From Paracentrotus lividus (lineage: Eukaryota; Echinodermata; Echinoidea; Camarodonta; Echinidae): 64,000 nucleotides of DNA. Of the stretch, positions 61,201-64,000 are shown piece by piece. The translations under genes and the position numbers were made by a program. Location of the stretch: contig CALNVZ010003432.1 of the NCBI GenBank assembly GCA_940671915.1, positions 7,887,942 through 7,951,941 on the forward strand, in the 5' to 3' direction. The first letter of the stretch is position 1. Each line of letters starts with the position of its first letter. The notes beneath the pieces were generated by a model. It searched no databases. It was not told the DNA's origin and saw only the letters and a program-made list of their open reading frames with translations.

Positions 61201-63458
61201 TCTCTAAATTGCGTTCAGTCAACTTTTTGGCGTACGTTTGAGCTCGAGACTGCTTCGAAGCTAAGGAACTCTACGAAAAATCATTTGATTACTCCTTTTG
61301 GTAAAAAATATATTCATCACTTTACATCGGACATATAATTTGCTGATCCTGTACAGCTCATACCAACAGCATTTTGTCAAATACATAATAGATTTGTTTT
61401 GTGACATCATGACCCCATGATTCTCCCATACAGGCCTATACAAACTACAAGGGCAGCAAAACAAAATGGCAACTTCTTAGAGTTAAGGTCAATCAGTGGA
61501 TATAATTTTTTTTTTTACAACAAATAGTTCATTTGGATATTTTGAATTCAATTCAGAAGATATTGTATCTTGAGAAAATCAAATGACTTCCTATGAATTT
61601 TATGGGACTTTCATTTTAGGTAGATTTACAATGTACATGTAGAATCCACAATTTAGGATAGAAAGAGGCTTGCAGGTTGTCACATTTAGATTACAAATAT
61701 TTACAGTTGGCAAGGGCAAGATATACAACACATTGGAGAACAGATACATTCTACAGATACATATATTTCTCCATGCAAAGAATATGTAGTAAATATGTAC
61801 TTGCAAGAACATTAAAAGAGCACATCAAAAAGTCCACTCTCTATTTTAGTCTAGATAAAACACACAAACATTTTAGGTAGTTTTATGTGCGGGAGGTTTT
61901 TAAGACAATATTAAGCTCTGGAAAGGAATGGCAAATCAACAAAAATACAAAAAAAGAAAACCAAAAAAAAGGTAACCCCAAGACCCCCCCCCCCCCTTAA
62001 ATATCAAATTAAACCAGATATGTTTTTCATTCAGTATTTTGCTAGTTTGAATAAGCTCCCACAAATTTTCAGTTTTTATATTATTTTTTTTCTTCACATT
62101 TTATTGAAACCTCCAAAACCTTATTTACACATAGTCAGTTCAAGAGCATCACGGGACACCTTCTCAAATTCCTTATATCTTTTCAGCTAATTACCTAAAG
62201 AACTCTTCTCCTTATTCTTCAAGAATTATTCTTTGATCCTACATTTTTACGTCTAACCAGAACTCAATATCACCTTTTGAATAAATAAAGGCATGACTAA
62301 ATACAGGAGGGTGTTTTTCAAAGTGTACATGTATTAAAAAAAAAAAAAAAGCAACAAAGGAAAGACCGCAAAAAACACTTTTAAAAAGGATGACAGAGTA
62401 AAACTTACATCAGCTTTGGACTTGGAAGTAGCAGGTTTAGGGATACTGCTGCTTGGAGTTTGTGTTGTCACAGGGGATGGTGTCCTATCTCCATCTTCCA
62501 AAATACTGACCTATAAAAAAAAATTATATCTTGATTACACTTGATTTTAATGATATTCCATTGTGCTGGTCATACATCACAATAATTAAGATTAGAATAA
62601 CCAGGACAACCATTGACTTTGCAACATCAAAGTAAATTTATTATTACTCTTTTAAATTATTTTATTATTACTGTATAAAGTGCAATTTTCATGAGGGTAT
62701 CCTTTTCATGAATTTCGCGAGTCAGGCCTCACGAAAATTTTCATAAACTTTTTTTTTTAATCTTTAAATTCCCCACCTAGTACAAGATCCCAAAAATTTC
62801 TGTACAAGAAAAATTTGGCCTGTGAAGAACATAAAGTTCATTTCACAAGTTTTTAAAATAAAGGTTAAAAATGATATATTTCATTTCTTTAAGAGTCAAA
62901 GAATGAGGGAATGAAAAAAAAACAAAACTATCATACGATGTAATTGGTGCTAATTTGAGAATGGAAAGCTGATTAAAAGAACTCTAGAAATTCATATGGT
63001 TCCGAATGTCTAATGTTCAAATTCTCTCCAAATGTACACATGTTAACCAGGGATCATTAAAAAAAAAGAGTAACCGGTTGTTCACAGAAAACTATTTAAG
63101 GTTTTATCATCCAAAAGTATGTGGTTCGTCAATCTAAAATGGTTTGTTCATCTAAAATGGAATATGGTTCCACAGTGTGTAATTTCTTTTTCCAATTATC
63201 AAACCCTTTCATTTTTTATGAACGAACCTCATTTCATTTTCGGATGACTAAATCTTATTTGATTCATATTCGAATCAAACTCTCAGACTACGGTATTAAA
63301 CAGACCTTTGAACTAGCAGGTTTAATATAAGTTAACTCACCTGTGACTGGCGAATGAGGATGCCATGGTTATCAGCACAAGAAAAATACTTCTTGCCCTG
63401 AACAGTTCCATTGTTCTTTCCTTTGGGTTCATCCAAAACTACGCCAATCCACTTTCCC
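15509..63458 (-). CDS. DCTN1: Dynactin subunit 1 (p150-Glued), N-terminus outside the window
   Basis: About 30 coding exons in the - strand give roughly 1,270 residues, against 1,278 for the whole human protein. Order: second half of the CAP-Gly microtubule-binding domain, Ser/Pro/basic linker, coiled coil 1 (binds dynein intermediate chain; block [12 protein letters not shown] is identical to human), inter-coil domain (FMPDSFLR), coiled coil 2 (Arp1-side; [10 protein letters not shown]), and the C-terminal end. It is the largest arm of dynactin, the adaptor that makes cytoplasmic dynein processive and links it to cargo. Phases fit at every junction except around exon 55927-56266, which is off by one base overall. 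The start codon and CAP-Gly first half lie beyond 64000. Identity is very secure. Confidence 0.97.
16232..16327 (-). CDS. DCTN1: DCTN1 exon, C-terminal helix before the last exon
   Basis: 32 codons, phase 0-0, donor [26 protein letters not shown] then [12 protein letters not shown], aligning with human [20 protein letters not shown]. Confidence 0.92.
16590..16840. mobile_element. GTGTCCGGACA hairpin MITE with long flanking direct repeats
   Basis: GGTGTCCGGACAC near 16678 and its complement TGTCCGGACACCC near 16780 close a ~120-bp inverted-repeat unit. Outside it, AATTGTCAACAAATCTATAG (about 16592) and AATTGTCAGCAAATCTATAG (about 16804) are near-identical direct repeats of ~35 bp, longer than normal target duplications. 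It lies in the DCTN1 intron beside exon 16854-17003. Confidence 0.6.
16854..17003 (-). CDS. DCTN1: DCTN1 exon, [10 protein letters not shown] segment
   Basis: 50 codons, phase 0-0, donor GTAGCA, acceptor [27 protein letters not shown] corresponds to human LSTHTHVVDITRTSP. The two halves flank a Pro-rich turn ([13 protein letters not shown]). Confidence 0.93.
17545..17635 (+). mobile_element. CR1/Rex-type LINE 3' tail fragment
   Basis: ACACAGGGCCTCCTTGTAAA ... GGGGCTACCCTGTTTAAAGA followed by an AAATAAATAAAT tail (17613-17634). This is the familiar 3'-UTR hairpin plus short-repeat tail of CR1-like LINEs. No reading frame is retained. Confidence 0.6.
17848..18024 (-). CDS. DCTN1: DCTN1 exon, LPPLNIPK linker
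   Basis: 59 codons, phase 0-0. [20 protein letters not shown] starts it (human LASLPPLHVAK). A Pro/Glu-rich insert ([14 protein letters not shown]) longer than in human is followed by [13 protein letters not shown]. Confidence 0.93.
18257..18576. mobile_element. 320-bp MITE with TTAA target duplication
   Basis: Ends AGACGGGGAATCTTCAG and its complement, with TTAA at 18253-18256 and 18577-18580. No coding capacity. It lies in the DCTN1 intron just upstream of exon 17848-18024. Confidence 0.8.
18750..19432. mobile_element. Diverged inverted-repeat element holding a 59-bp A tract
   Basis: CATAGGGTGGCGCAGATAAG followed by TATGCATACCCCATTG (about 18755-18792) is mirrored by CAATGCATAGGGTATGCATC and ACCCTATAAAT (about 19401-19431). 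Pairing is imperfect, so limits are approximate. A pure A run occupies 19211-19269. Confidence 0.5.
19536..20530. mobile_element. ~995-bp element with TGTCCCCGCCGA ends and internal ~155-bp tandem units rich in AGGTCA
   Basis: TGTCCCCGCCGA at 19536 and its complement at 20519-20530. Between them are about five units (GAAGAAGTTTTGTAGTCCTC near 19711, 19867, 20031; variants near 20188, 20333), each with one or more AGGTCAAAGGTCA direct repeats. Close to the right end is a CGGA microsatellite (20441-20468). No protein-coding frame. It lies in the DCTN1 intron 18025-21551. Confidence 0.75.
20820..20983. repeat. Large near-perfect hairpin
   Basis: ATATAGTGACTGCC (20821) pairs with GGCAGTCACTATAT (20968-20981). 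The inner arms AATAGTTGTTTCTAAAGCTC and GGGGGCCTTCCATCCAGCTA pair with their complements around a ~12-base loop (GAGGCTTGAC). One asymmetric bulge lies between outer and inner arms. Confidence 0.85.
20985..21250 (-). pseudogene. Crypton / KIAA1958-like recombinase N-terminal fragment
   Basis: The open frame has no in-frame ATG. It reads [36 protein letters not shown], then [16 protein letters not shown]. This pattern (RF..L....L..LI...DSKNTK....AVNVF ... ELD..L..FY...R) is the N-terminal domain of Crypton-derived tyrosine-recombinase-like proteins (KIAA1958, ZMYM families), which are abundant in marine invertebrates. The fragment ends at a TAA beside the hairpin, where the family usually has an exon border. 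A CCAAT-type TGATTGGTCA lies upstream near 21478-21487 (reverse strand). No catalytic domain is present here. Confidence 0.6.
21552..21623 (-). CDS. DCTN1: DCTN1 exon, short helix after coiled coil 2
   Basis: 24 codons, phase 0-0, donor [26 protein letters not shown] aligns with human [20 protein letters not shown]. Confidence 0.92.
21716..23476. mobile_element. 1.76-kb element with TATATGTGATGCGTC ends
   Basis: Left TATATGTGATGCGTCACGTC then GAAATGAGAGACTAATCGC. The right end (about 23440-23476) is its complement with few differences (TATATGTGATACGTCTTGTC, GAAATGAGAGAGAAGTCGC). The interior is richer in CpG than the surrounding intron, includes a CCAAT-like GATTGACCAATGACGAGG near 22020, and holds no long frame. 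A shorter relative is at 44051-44310. Confidence 0.7.
23986..24071 (-). CDS. DCTN1: DCTN1 exon, KDSPMLLQQ
   Basis: 86 nt: 2 nt close a Gly codon, out phase 0. Gly/Ser/Thr-rich [15 protein letters not shown] then [12 protein letters not shown], almost identical to human LVKDSPLLLQQ. Confidence 0.95.
24643..24818 (-). CDS. DCTN1: DCTN1 exon, end of coiled coil 2
   Basis: 176 nt, phase 1-nt in and 1-nt out. [20 protein letters not shown] then [14 protein letters not shown] matches human [34 protein letters not shown]. A Gly/Ala tail [14 protein letters not shown] follows. Confidence 0.96.
24875..24920 (-). pseudogene. Decayed copy of the start of DCTN1 exon 24643-24818
   Basis: CAGTGAATCAATGTCTGATG then TTGCCTCAAACTGTCTGTAC matches exon positions ~24768-24824 with an internal gap. 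It lies upstream of the exon in transcript order, so it is a partial exon duplication in the intron. Confidence 0.65.
25198..25340 (-). CDS. DCTN1: DCTN1 exon, coiled coil 2
   Basis: 143 nt, phase 0 in, 2 nt out. [20 protein letters not shown] then [20 protein letters not shown], matching human [27 protein letters not shown]. Confidence 0.96.
25697..25825 (-). CDS. DCTN1: DCTN1 exon, start of coiled coil 2
   Basis: 43 codons, phase 0-0. Starts [20 protein letters not shown], then [20 protein letters not shown], matching human [26 protein letters not shown]. Confidence 0.95.
25990..26338. repeat. GAT/GGT trinucleotide array at a DCTN1 splice donor
   Basis: About 350 bp of ATC/ACC-type triplets on the + strand (GAT/GGT on the sense strand). 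The array starts within about 10 bases of the donor of exon 26341-26431. The triplets create long His-, Ile- or Met-rich frames which are not genes. Confidence 0.9.
26341..26431 (-). CDS. DCTN1: DCTN1 exon, TAMQEGEYD
   Basis: 91 nt, 1 nt in, phase 0 out. [20 protein letters not shown] then [10 protein letters not shown]; human [31 protein letters not shown]. Donor GTATTC is weak compared with the other introns. Confidence 0.95.
27012..27111 (-). CDS. DCTN1: DCTN1 exon, inter-coil region ([14 protein letters not shown])
   Basis: 100 nt, phases 2 nt in and 2 nt out. [20 protein letters not shown] then [13 protein letters not shown] aligns with human [24 protein letters not shown]...SPY. Its phase fits direct splicing from 38968 as well as through the 48-nt cassette exon. 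Confidence 0.93.
29979..30290 (-). other. CpG-rich patch with a 103-codon open frame, unrecognised
   Basis: About 240 bp unusually rich in CpG inside an AT-rich intron. On the DCTN1 sense strand an open frame runs 30290-29979 with no recognised domain (ends [16 protein letters not shown]). A GTGATG follows its end, but a 76-nt exon from the only nearby acceptor would break DCTN1 phase. It could be an alternative promoter, a CpG island or a mobile element piece. Confidence 0.3.
30255..30790. repeat. Pyrimidine-rich tract (+ strand)
   Basis: TCTCTCTCTCTCTAT at the start, then over 500 bp of CTTT/TCTC-type sequence, giving Ser/Leu/Phe-rich frames without protein character. Confidence 0.75.
35003..35583. 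mobile_element. DR1-bearing element, ATGCCTCCGCCA ends (copy 1)
   Basis: Begins ACAAGATGAATCCTCGACCG, with the palindrome CGACCGCGCGCGGTCG, then ATGCCTCCGCCA at 35037. It ends TGGCGGAGGCAT at 35569-35580. Inside are three units with TTTGACCTACATAAACCATA, AAGTTTGAAGCTGATACGTC and GAGATATCGCGATAACGA, each ~110-150 bp, and a GGAC stretch before the right end. Confidence 0.8.
36609..37235. repeat. Three-copy ~200-bp tandem repeat
   Basis: ACAATGCATTTTGCAACTTT (36621) recurs as GCAATGCATTTTGCAACATT (about 37022). A middle copy begins near 36830. Each copy has a TATCAATAAAAA/GGGTAT phrase and ends AAGGTTCAACTTTGCGTTGC or a variant. Copies are well diverged. Confidence 0.7.
37440..37470. mobile_element. 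Lone terminus of the AGGGGAAGTTCAC MITE family
   Basis: CATTGTGAACTTCCCCTTTA is the same right end as the inner MITE at 14787-15284 and is followed by TTTAAAA. The matching left end was not found nearby, so only one end is supported. Confidence 0.55.
37724..37771 (-). CDS. DCTN1: DCTN1 cassette exon candidate, 48 nt
   Basis: The acceptor is TGTGCACAG and the donor GTCGGA (weak). Two nt in and one nt out match exactly the phase between exons 38968-39070 and 27012-27111, so it can be included or skipped without changing frame. It adds [16 protein letters not shown], a charged, helix-prone insert in the inter-coil domain. It lies alone in an 11.9-kb intron. No human counterpart recalled. Confidence 0.55.
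38640..38830 (-). pseudogene. Tandem duplicate carrying the 3' part of DCTN1 exon 38968-39070 with its donor
   Basis: About 185 bp repeats in tandem with 38822-39020. Shared landmarks are ACAACTGGTCACAACCAGTT, ATCACAAGCACCCAGCTA and AAGATCTTACCTGC, then the exon side AGAGAGCTGGCATGCACCAT. The splice donor is kept. The duplicate lies downstream of the true exon in transcript order and lacks its acceptor half. Confidence 0.8.
38968..39070 (-). CDS. DCTN1: DCTN1 exon, inter-coil region
   Basis: 103 nt, phase 0 in, 1 nt out. [20 protein letters not shown] then [14 protein letters not shown], matching human [34 protein letters not shown]. Confidence 0.94.
39655..39732. mobile_element. Right-end remnant of the DR1-bearing element family
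   Basis: GGATGGACGAACGGACAACC then TGATGCCTCCGGTGCCACC and TCGGAGGAATAAAA match the right ends at 35521-35583 and 40362-40452. The rest of this copy is missing. Confidence 0.7.
39818..40452. mobile_element. DR1-bearing element (copy 2)
   Basis: Same start (ACAAGATGAATCCTCGACCG, TTATGCCTCCGCCATTGCCA) and same end (CACCTTCGGTGGCGGAGGCA) as copy 1 at 35003-35583. Inside are about three units with TGACCTTTGACCT and TTTGAAGTTGATATCTCAAG, then a GGAC microsatellite at 40362-40401. Confidence 0.8.
40740..42312 (+). mobile_element. 5'-truncated CR1/Daphne-like LINE with a SINE inserted in it
   Basis: The frame gives the end of the reverse transcriptase ([33 protein letters not shown]) and the C-terminal region ([34 protein letters not shown]), stopping at 41783-41785. 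A 3' UTR follows and the element ends with a TCAAA tail (42297-42312). The RT core is missing, and a tRNA-SINE (40957-41172, reverse) splits the frame. It lies in the DCTN1 intron 39071-42569. Confidence 0.85.
40957..41172 (-). mobile_element. tRNA-derived SINE inside the LINE
   Basis: On the - strand it starts with a tRNA-like head (about 41172-41107: AGAGCGTCCGCCTCATAATC, GGTTCGAGCCCCGGCCGC), then CGTCATACCAAAAGACATCA, CAGCGGCTGCCGGGCCCACG, and ends GGACAATAAAATTTGGAGC. A and B boxes are clear. The LINE reading frame resumes on the far side. Confidence 0.85.
42570..42656 (-). CDS. DCTN1: DCTN1 exon, IRRRLP linker
   Basis: 29 codons, phase 0-0, donor [26 protein letters not shown] then PTSISYGVD; human [25 protein letters not shown]. 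Confidence 0.95.
43266..43349 (-). CDS. DCTN1: DCTN1 exon, inter-coil helix
   Basis: 28 codons, phase 0-0, donor [26 protein letters not shown] then DLKQFARM, matching human [27 protein letters not shown]. Confidence 0.95.
43835..43930 (+). mobile_element. SINE 3'-half relict
   Basis: GTGCTGCTCAGTGGCTGCCG, GGGCCCATGATC and then TTTGTTTTGGACAATAAAAC match the 3' half of the SINE at 40957-41172. The tRNA-like head is not seen. Confidence 0.6.
44051..44310. mobile_element. 260-bp MITE with TGTGATTCAT ends
   Basis: Left TGTGATTCATCACATCAAAA then TGAGACACAAGTCACC. The right end is the complement of TGTGATTCATTATATTGAAA, TGAGACATGAGTCGCC. Terminal repeats are ~36 bp with few differences. They resemble the ends of the 1.76-kb element at 21716-23476. 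It stops 40 bp short of DCTN1 exon 44350-44535. Confidence 0.75.
44350..44535 (-). CDS. DCTN1: DCTN1 exon, inter-coil region ([12 protein letters not shown])
   Basis: 62 codons, phase 0-0. [20 protein letters not shown] then YSVHLLQEE and [15 protein letters not shown], against human [22 protein letters not shown]...DCMSVEVGRLRAFLQ. Acceptor TTTACCAG, donor GTTAGT. Confidence 0.96.
44612..44706 (-). pseudogene. Recent partial duplicate of DCTN1 exon 44350-44535 (acceptor half)
   Basis: Matches 44445-44539 at a constant offset of 167 bp and about 90% identity. The acceptor (CCAACCAG) is intact and the frame open ([20 protein letters not shown] then [10 protein letters not shown]), with Leu to Ser/Pro type changes. 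It lacks the donor half, so it cannot act as a full exon unless a cryptic donor is used. Confidence 0.85.
44898..45134. mobile_element. 237-bp MITE with GTCAGGGGTGATATTC ends
   Basis: GTCAGGGGTGATATTC at 44898 and GAATATCACCCCTGAC ending 45134. The inside has GCGAGGGAGCGAAGCGACCG and long G and C runs. No frame. Confidence 0.8.
45342..45456 (-). CDS. DCTN1: DCTN1 exon, [14 protein letters not shown]
   Basis: 115 nt, 1 nt in, phase 0 out, donor [26 protein letters not shown] then [18 protein letters not shown]; human [37 protein letters not shown]. Confidence 0.96.
45571..45792. mobile_element. 222-bp MITE with telomere-like repeats in its loop
   Basis: TAACACAAAGACTTACGATT at 45571 pairs with the complement of AATCGTAAGTCTTTGCGTTA at the right end. 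The arms run ~58 bp, through TTTTCTAGGTAGCC. The loop carries CCTAACCCTAACCCTAGCCC (45665 on). The right end touches the minisatellite that starts at 45795. Confidence 0.8.
45665..45689. repeat. Short interstitial telomere-like repeat
   Basis: Four CCTAAC-type units with one variant (CCTAGC). TTAGGG is the echinoderm and vertebrate telomere repeat. Confidence 0.75.
45795..47076. repeat. 52-bp minisatellite, 24 full copies plus a partial one
   Basis: The unit starts GGGCACTGAAATAT and includes CTAGAACAGGTAAACAGTCA and TGTGACTGTTACA. Copies are about 95% identical, varying at a few fixed sites (TTAAATC/TCAAATC, GAGAAC/TAGAAC/CAGAAC, GTGACTG/GTGAGTG). Each unit holds the near-palindrome TAAACAGTCATGTGACTGTT. 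It sits in the DCTN1 intron 45457-47259. Confidence 0.95.
47260..47387 (-). CDS. DCTN1: DCTN1 exon, inter-coil helices
   Basis: 128 nt, phase 0 in, 2 nt out. [20 protein letters not shown] then [20 protein letters not shown], aligned with human [27 protein letters not shown]. Confidence 0.94.
47904..47989 (-). CDS. DCTN1: DCTN1 exon, [15 protein letters not shown]
   Basis: 86 nt; 2 nt complete Gly; phase 0 out. [20 protein letters not shown] matches human [22 protein letters not shown]. A ~45-bp intron segment (TCATGGTCATGTGACATTCT) is duplicated just downstream (47778 and 47869). Confidence 0.95.
48395..49320. mobile_element. 926-bp piggyBac-like non-autonomous element
   Basis: Ends CCCTAATCTGCCCGGG and CCCGGGCAGATTAGGG, with TTAA at 48391-48394 and 49321-49324. 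CCCT ends with TTAA duplication are the piggyBac pattern. No transposase frame. A smaller TACTGTA MITE (48961-49148) is nested in it. Confidence 0.88.
48961..49148. mobile_element. 188-bp TACTGTA MITE nested in the piggyBac-like element
   Basis: TACTGTATATATTGGTTATT then TTCGCGATGA, matched by TCGCGAAAATATTGGCTTAT and ACAGTA at the right end. Internal TTTCACAAATTTCGTGAGTC and CGCGAAAATTTCC parts are also inverted. Confidence 0.75.
49574..49673 (-). CDS. DCTN1: DCTN1 exon, FMPDSFLR
   Basis: 100 nt, phase 0 in, 1 nt out. [20 protein letters not shown] then [13 protein letters not shown]; human [33 protein letters not shown]. This opens the inter-coil domain. Confidence 0.97.
49699..49952. mobile_element. 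254-bp TACTGTA MITE
   Basis: TACTGTATAAAGTCAATATT (49699) and a right end whose complement reads TACTGTATACATGTAAGTGG, TTATTTTCGC. A T-run and G-run lie near 49828-49858. Same family style as 48961-49148 and the fragment near 62670. Confidence 0.65.
50867..50983 (-). CDS. DCTN1: DCTN1 exon, [10 protein letters not shown]
   Basis: 39 codons, phase 0-0. [20 protein letters not shown] then [19 protein letters not shown], against human VNRELTNQQEAS...ETFDFKIKFAETKAHAK. Confidence 0.96.
51133..51463 (-). pseudogene. Three decayed partial copies of DCTN1 exon 51649-51840
   Basis: 51385-51461 matches the donor-side end of the exon (TACCTGTAGGGATGCAGTAA, GCAATAGTCTCCTGGTGATC) at about 90%, with the donor kept. 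51265-51345 and 51133-51232 are more diverged versions (GGGGTGCAGTGAGATGAACT; TTGAGCTGCTTGAACTTGGC). All lie downstream of the true exon in transcript order. Confidence 0.8.
51649..51840 (-). CDS. DCTN1: DCTN1 exon, coiled coil 1B ([10 protein letters not shown])
   Basis: 64 codons, phase 0-0. [20 protein letters not shown] then [16 protein letters not shown]; human [28 protein letters not shown]...YQQTIKKYRQLTAHLQ. One of the best-conserved exons. Confidence 0.98.
52230..52334 (-). CDS. DCTN1: DCTN1 exon, coiled coil 1
   Basis: 35 codons, phase 0-0. [20 protein letters not shown] then [15 protein letters not shown]; human [35 protein letters not shown]. Confidence 0.98.
53174..53209 (-). 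CDS. DCTN1: DCTN1 36-nt exon
   Basis: [12 protein letters not shown], phase 0-0, acceptor TATTTCAG, donor GTGAGC; human QAESTIDELKEQ. Too short for an ORF search, but required by the alignment. Confidence 0.95.
53343..53806. repeat. GAT/GGT trinucleotide array at a second DCTN1 splice donor
   Basis: Sense-strand GATGAT/GGTGGT triplets beginning right after the donor GTATGATAATGATG of exon 53808-53931 and running over 400 bp, broken by a unique patch at about 53636-53690. Confidence 0.9.
53808..53931 (-). CDS. DCTN1: DCTN1 exon, coiled coil 1
   Basis: 124 nt, 1 nt in, phase 0 out. [20 protein letters not shown] then [20 protein letters not shown]; human [26 protein letters not shown]. Confidence 0.96.
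54477..54555 (-). CDS. DCTN1: DCTN1 exon, [11 protein letters not shown]
   Basis: 79 nt, 2 nt in and 2 nt out. [20 protein letters not shown] then KEALV; human [26 protein letters not shown]. Confidence 0.97.
55020..55296 (-). CDS. DCTN1: DCTN1 exon, coiled coil 1A ([12 protein letters not shown])
   Basis: 277 nt, phase 0 in, 1 nt out, donor [58 protein letters not shown]. It is the dynein-intermediate-chain-binding coil and the most conserved block against human ([20 protein letters not shown]). Confidence 0.98.
55376..55440 (-). pseudogene. Truncated copy of the start of DCTN1 exon 55020-55296 (copy 1)
   Basis: Acceptor CCTAACAG then [17 protein letters not shown], an internally deleted version of the exon start, followed by GTACAAAATAGAAATGATG. 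The preceding intron sequence (CAATCTTTGTCCT) is copied too. Confidence 0.8.
55512..55618 (-). pseudogene. Truncated copy of the start of DCTN1 exon 55020-55296 (copy 2)
   Basis: [20 protein letters not shown] then [13 protein letters not shown], open and about 90% identical to the true exon's first third, then GTACAAAATAGAAA in place of the rest. A GT at that point could serve as a donor in phase 0, which makes it a possible alternative exon of ~99 nt. Confidence 0.8.
55927..56266 (-). CDS. DCTN1: DCTN1 exon: Ser/Pro linker and first heptads of coiled coil 1, frame-disrupted
   Basis: The acceptor (GTACCTAG) leads into an open Ser/Pro/Thr-rich stretch ([20 protein letters not shown] ... [11 protein letters not shown]). 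Then the sequence expected from human [28 protein letters not shown] is recognisable only in pieces: KDL in one frame, EKLETLNQ in another, RAGDRAK and RIQLT in further ones, with in-frame TAA codons between. Net length to the donor GTGAGA is one base over a multiple of three. Either consensus errors in the assembly or a decayed copy explain this. Confidence 0.7.
56267..58444 (-). other. DCTN1 intron, no exon supported
   Basis: AT-rich. Two open stretches with splice-like borders (56651-56690 and 57791-57837) were tested and do not keep the phase 0 needed at both ends. Confidence 0.5.
58445..58528 (-). CDS. DCTN1: DCTN1 exon, basic Ser/Pro-rich linker
   Basis: 28 codons, phase 0-0, acceptor AAATACAG, donor [26 protein letters not shown] then VPSLTPRR: basic and Pro/Ser-rich, as in the region after CAP-Gly that strengthens microtubule binding and is alternatively spliced in mammals. 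It is not alignable residue by residue with human, so assignment rests on splice sites, phase and composition. Confidence 0.75.
59008..59037 (-). CDS. DCTN1: Possible 30-nt basic microexon of DCTN1
   Basis: Good acceptor (TGTTTTACAG), [10 protein letters not shown], donor GTGCAC (weak). Phase 0-0 and of basic character like the human alternative exons (RGLKPKK). It could equally be chance. Confidence 0.3.
59464..59860 (-). mobile_element. CR1/Rex-like LINE 3' end
   Basis: [20 protein letters not shown] then [20 protein letters not shown], the C-terminal block common in CR1/L2-type LINE proteins. A 3' UTR follows with AATGCGCTATATAAGAATTG and a TATTAT tail. Only the last ~85 codons remain. 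Confidence 0.8.
59861..62408 (-). other. DCTN1 intron, no gene seen
   Basis: AT-rich with homopolymer runs (A at about 61133, C at 61985-61997). Nothing recognised as an exon or transposon end. Confidence 0.5.
62409..62510 (-). CDS. DCTN1: DCTN1 exon after CAP-Gly
   Basis: 34 codons, phase 0-0, donor [26 protein letters not shown] then [14 protein letters not shown]; human [20 protein letters not shown]. Confidence 0.95.
62665..62760. mobile_element. TACTGTA MITE fragment
   Basis: TACTGTATAAAGTGCAATTT, TCATGAATTTCGCGAGTCAG and CTCACGAAAATTTTC resemble the left part of the MITEs at 48961 and 49699. No right end seen. Confidence 0.5.
63341..63458 (-). CDS. DCTN1: DCTN1 exon, second half of the CAP-Gly domain
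   Basis: 118 nt; 1 nt closes a split codon; phase 0 out; donor [26 protein letters not shown] then [19 protein letters not shown]; human [39 protein letters not shown]. The GKNDG signature, which contacts the EEY/F tails of tubulin and EB proteins, reads GKNNG here. The first half lies beyond the window. Confidence 0.98.
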
Positions 63459-63859
63459 CTGCAAATGAATAAATTTAAAGAATACGGTACACAGTGGTCG
63501 GGCACATAACAACATACATGTACATAGCATACATAACATTTAGAACATAACAAAGGGCCAGGCTGCATTTGCCACATTGTATGGCAAATACGATAATAAT
63601 CAATGAAAAACAAAGGTATGAGTCTTCATCAAGCAGGATTTCAATGATCCATCATCCTTTTCCTTATTTTCATCAAGATTAATGAACTTCTGAACATATA
63701 TTTAAGCGTCATTTTCAGACTTTTTGGGGGTTTGTGCATGTAGCTAATTACATGTATGTCTGTATATCTCCAAAAGTATGCACTCTCCCGTTTAATAAAA
63801 ATACACAATATCCTCTGTTTATGTTCTTCTTCTTCTTCTTCATATTTAACTGCCTCCTT

Positions 63860-64000
63860 CAATTCTGAAGATTATTGCAGTATTCCGGGGAGGGGCTAGG
63901 TGCAATACACCGGGTGAAACACCCTTCTCTTTTTCGAATAATGTATCGGTTTTAACGTGCATAGGTTGTGACTCTCCTATACACGGGACCAACATTATCG
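63860..64000. repeat. Interspersed repeat fragment at the window edge
   Basis: CCGGGGAGGGGCTAGGTGCA, CACCGGGTGAAACACCC and CAGGTTGTGACTC-like parts resemble a widespread marine invertebrate repeat. The element continues past the window, so type and limits are unknown. Confidence 0.35.

Overview
The window is animal nuclear DNA: AT-rich, intron-rich, with GT-AG introns, many microsatellites (TACATGTA runs, GAT/GGT, GGAC), many short inverted-repeat transposons (MITEs), CR1-type LINE tails and tRNA-derived SINEs. The repeat types and the protein sequences point to an invertebrate deuterostome, most likely an echinoderm and probably a sea urchin. This is inference from pattern; no species could be confirmed.

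Two host genes lie tail to tail. On the + strand, five exons (3486-7685) give the C-terminal ~70% of a flavin-dependent polyamine oxidase (PAOX/SMOX family). Its FAD-binding start lies upstream of the window. On the - strand, about 30 exons (63458 down to 15509) give nearly all of dynactin subunit 1 (DCTN1, p150-Glued), from the middle of the CAP-Gly domain to the stop codon. The exon phases chain correctly except in one exon (55927-56266), whose coiled-coil half does not read cleanly. Two further exons look optional: a 48-nt cassette and a possible 30-nt basic microexon. The genes do not share a pathway: one degrades polyamines, the other builds the dynein cofactor dynactin.

Layout: 1-3485 is 5' sequence or intron of the oxidase gene with a ~400-bp tandem repeat; 3486-7685 is oxidase; 7686-15508 is the convergent intergenic space (presumed 3' UTRs, a tRNA-like foldback, a hAT-like MITE, an 873-bp TA-flanked inverted-repeat element, and a nested pair of MITEs); 15509-63458 is DCTN1, with an 11.9-kb intron at 27112-38967; 63459-64000 is the next upstream intron.

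The introns hold most of the unusual material: repeated partial duplications of DCTN1 exons at five places, a 24-copy 52-bp minisatellite that abuts a MITE with telomere-like repeats in its loop, three MITEs flanked by TTAA, three related elements loaded with nuclear-receptor-like DR1 half-sites, two members of a TGTGAT-ended element family (1.76 kb and 0.26 kb), a SINE inside a LINE, and a Crypton/KIAA1958-like recombinase exon beside a large hairpin. No CRISPR, operon or bacterial feature is present, and no endogenous virus was recognised.
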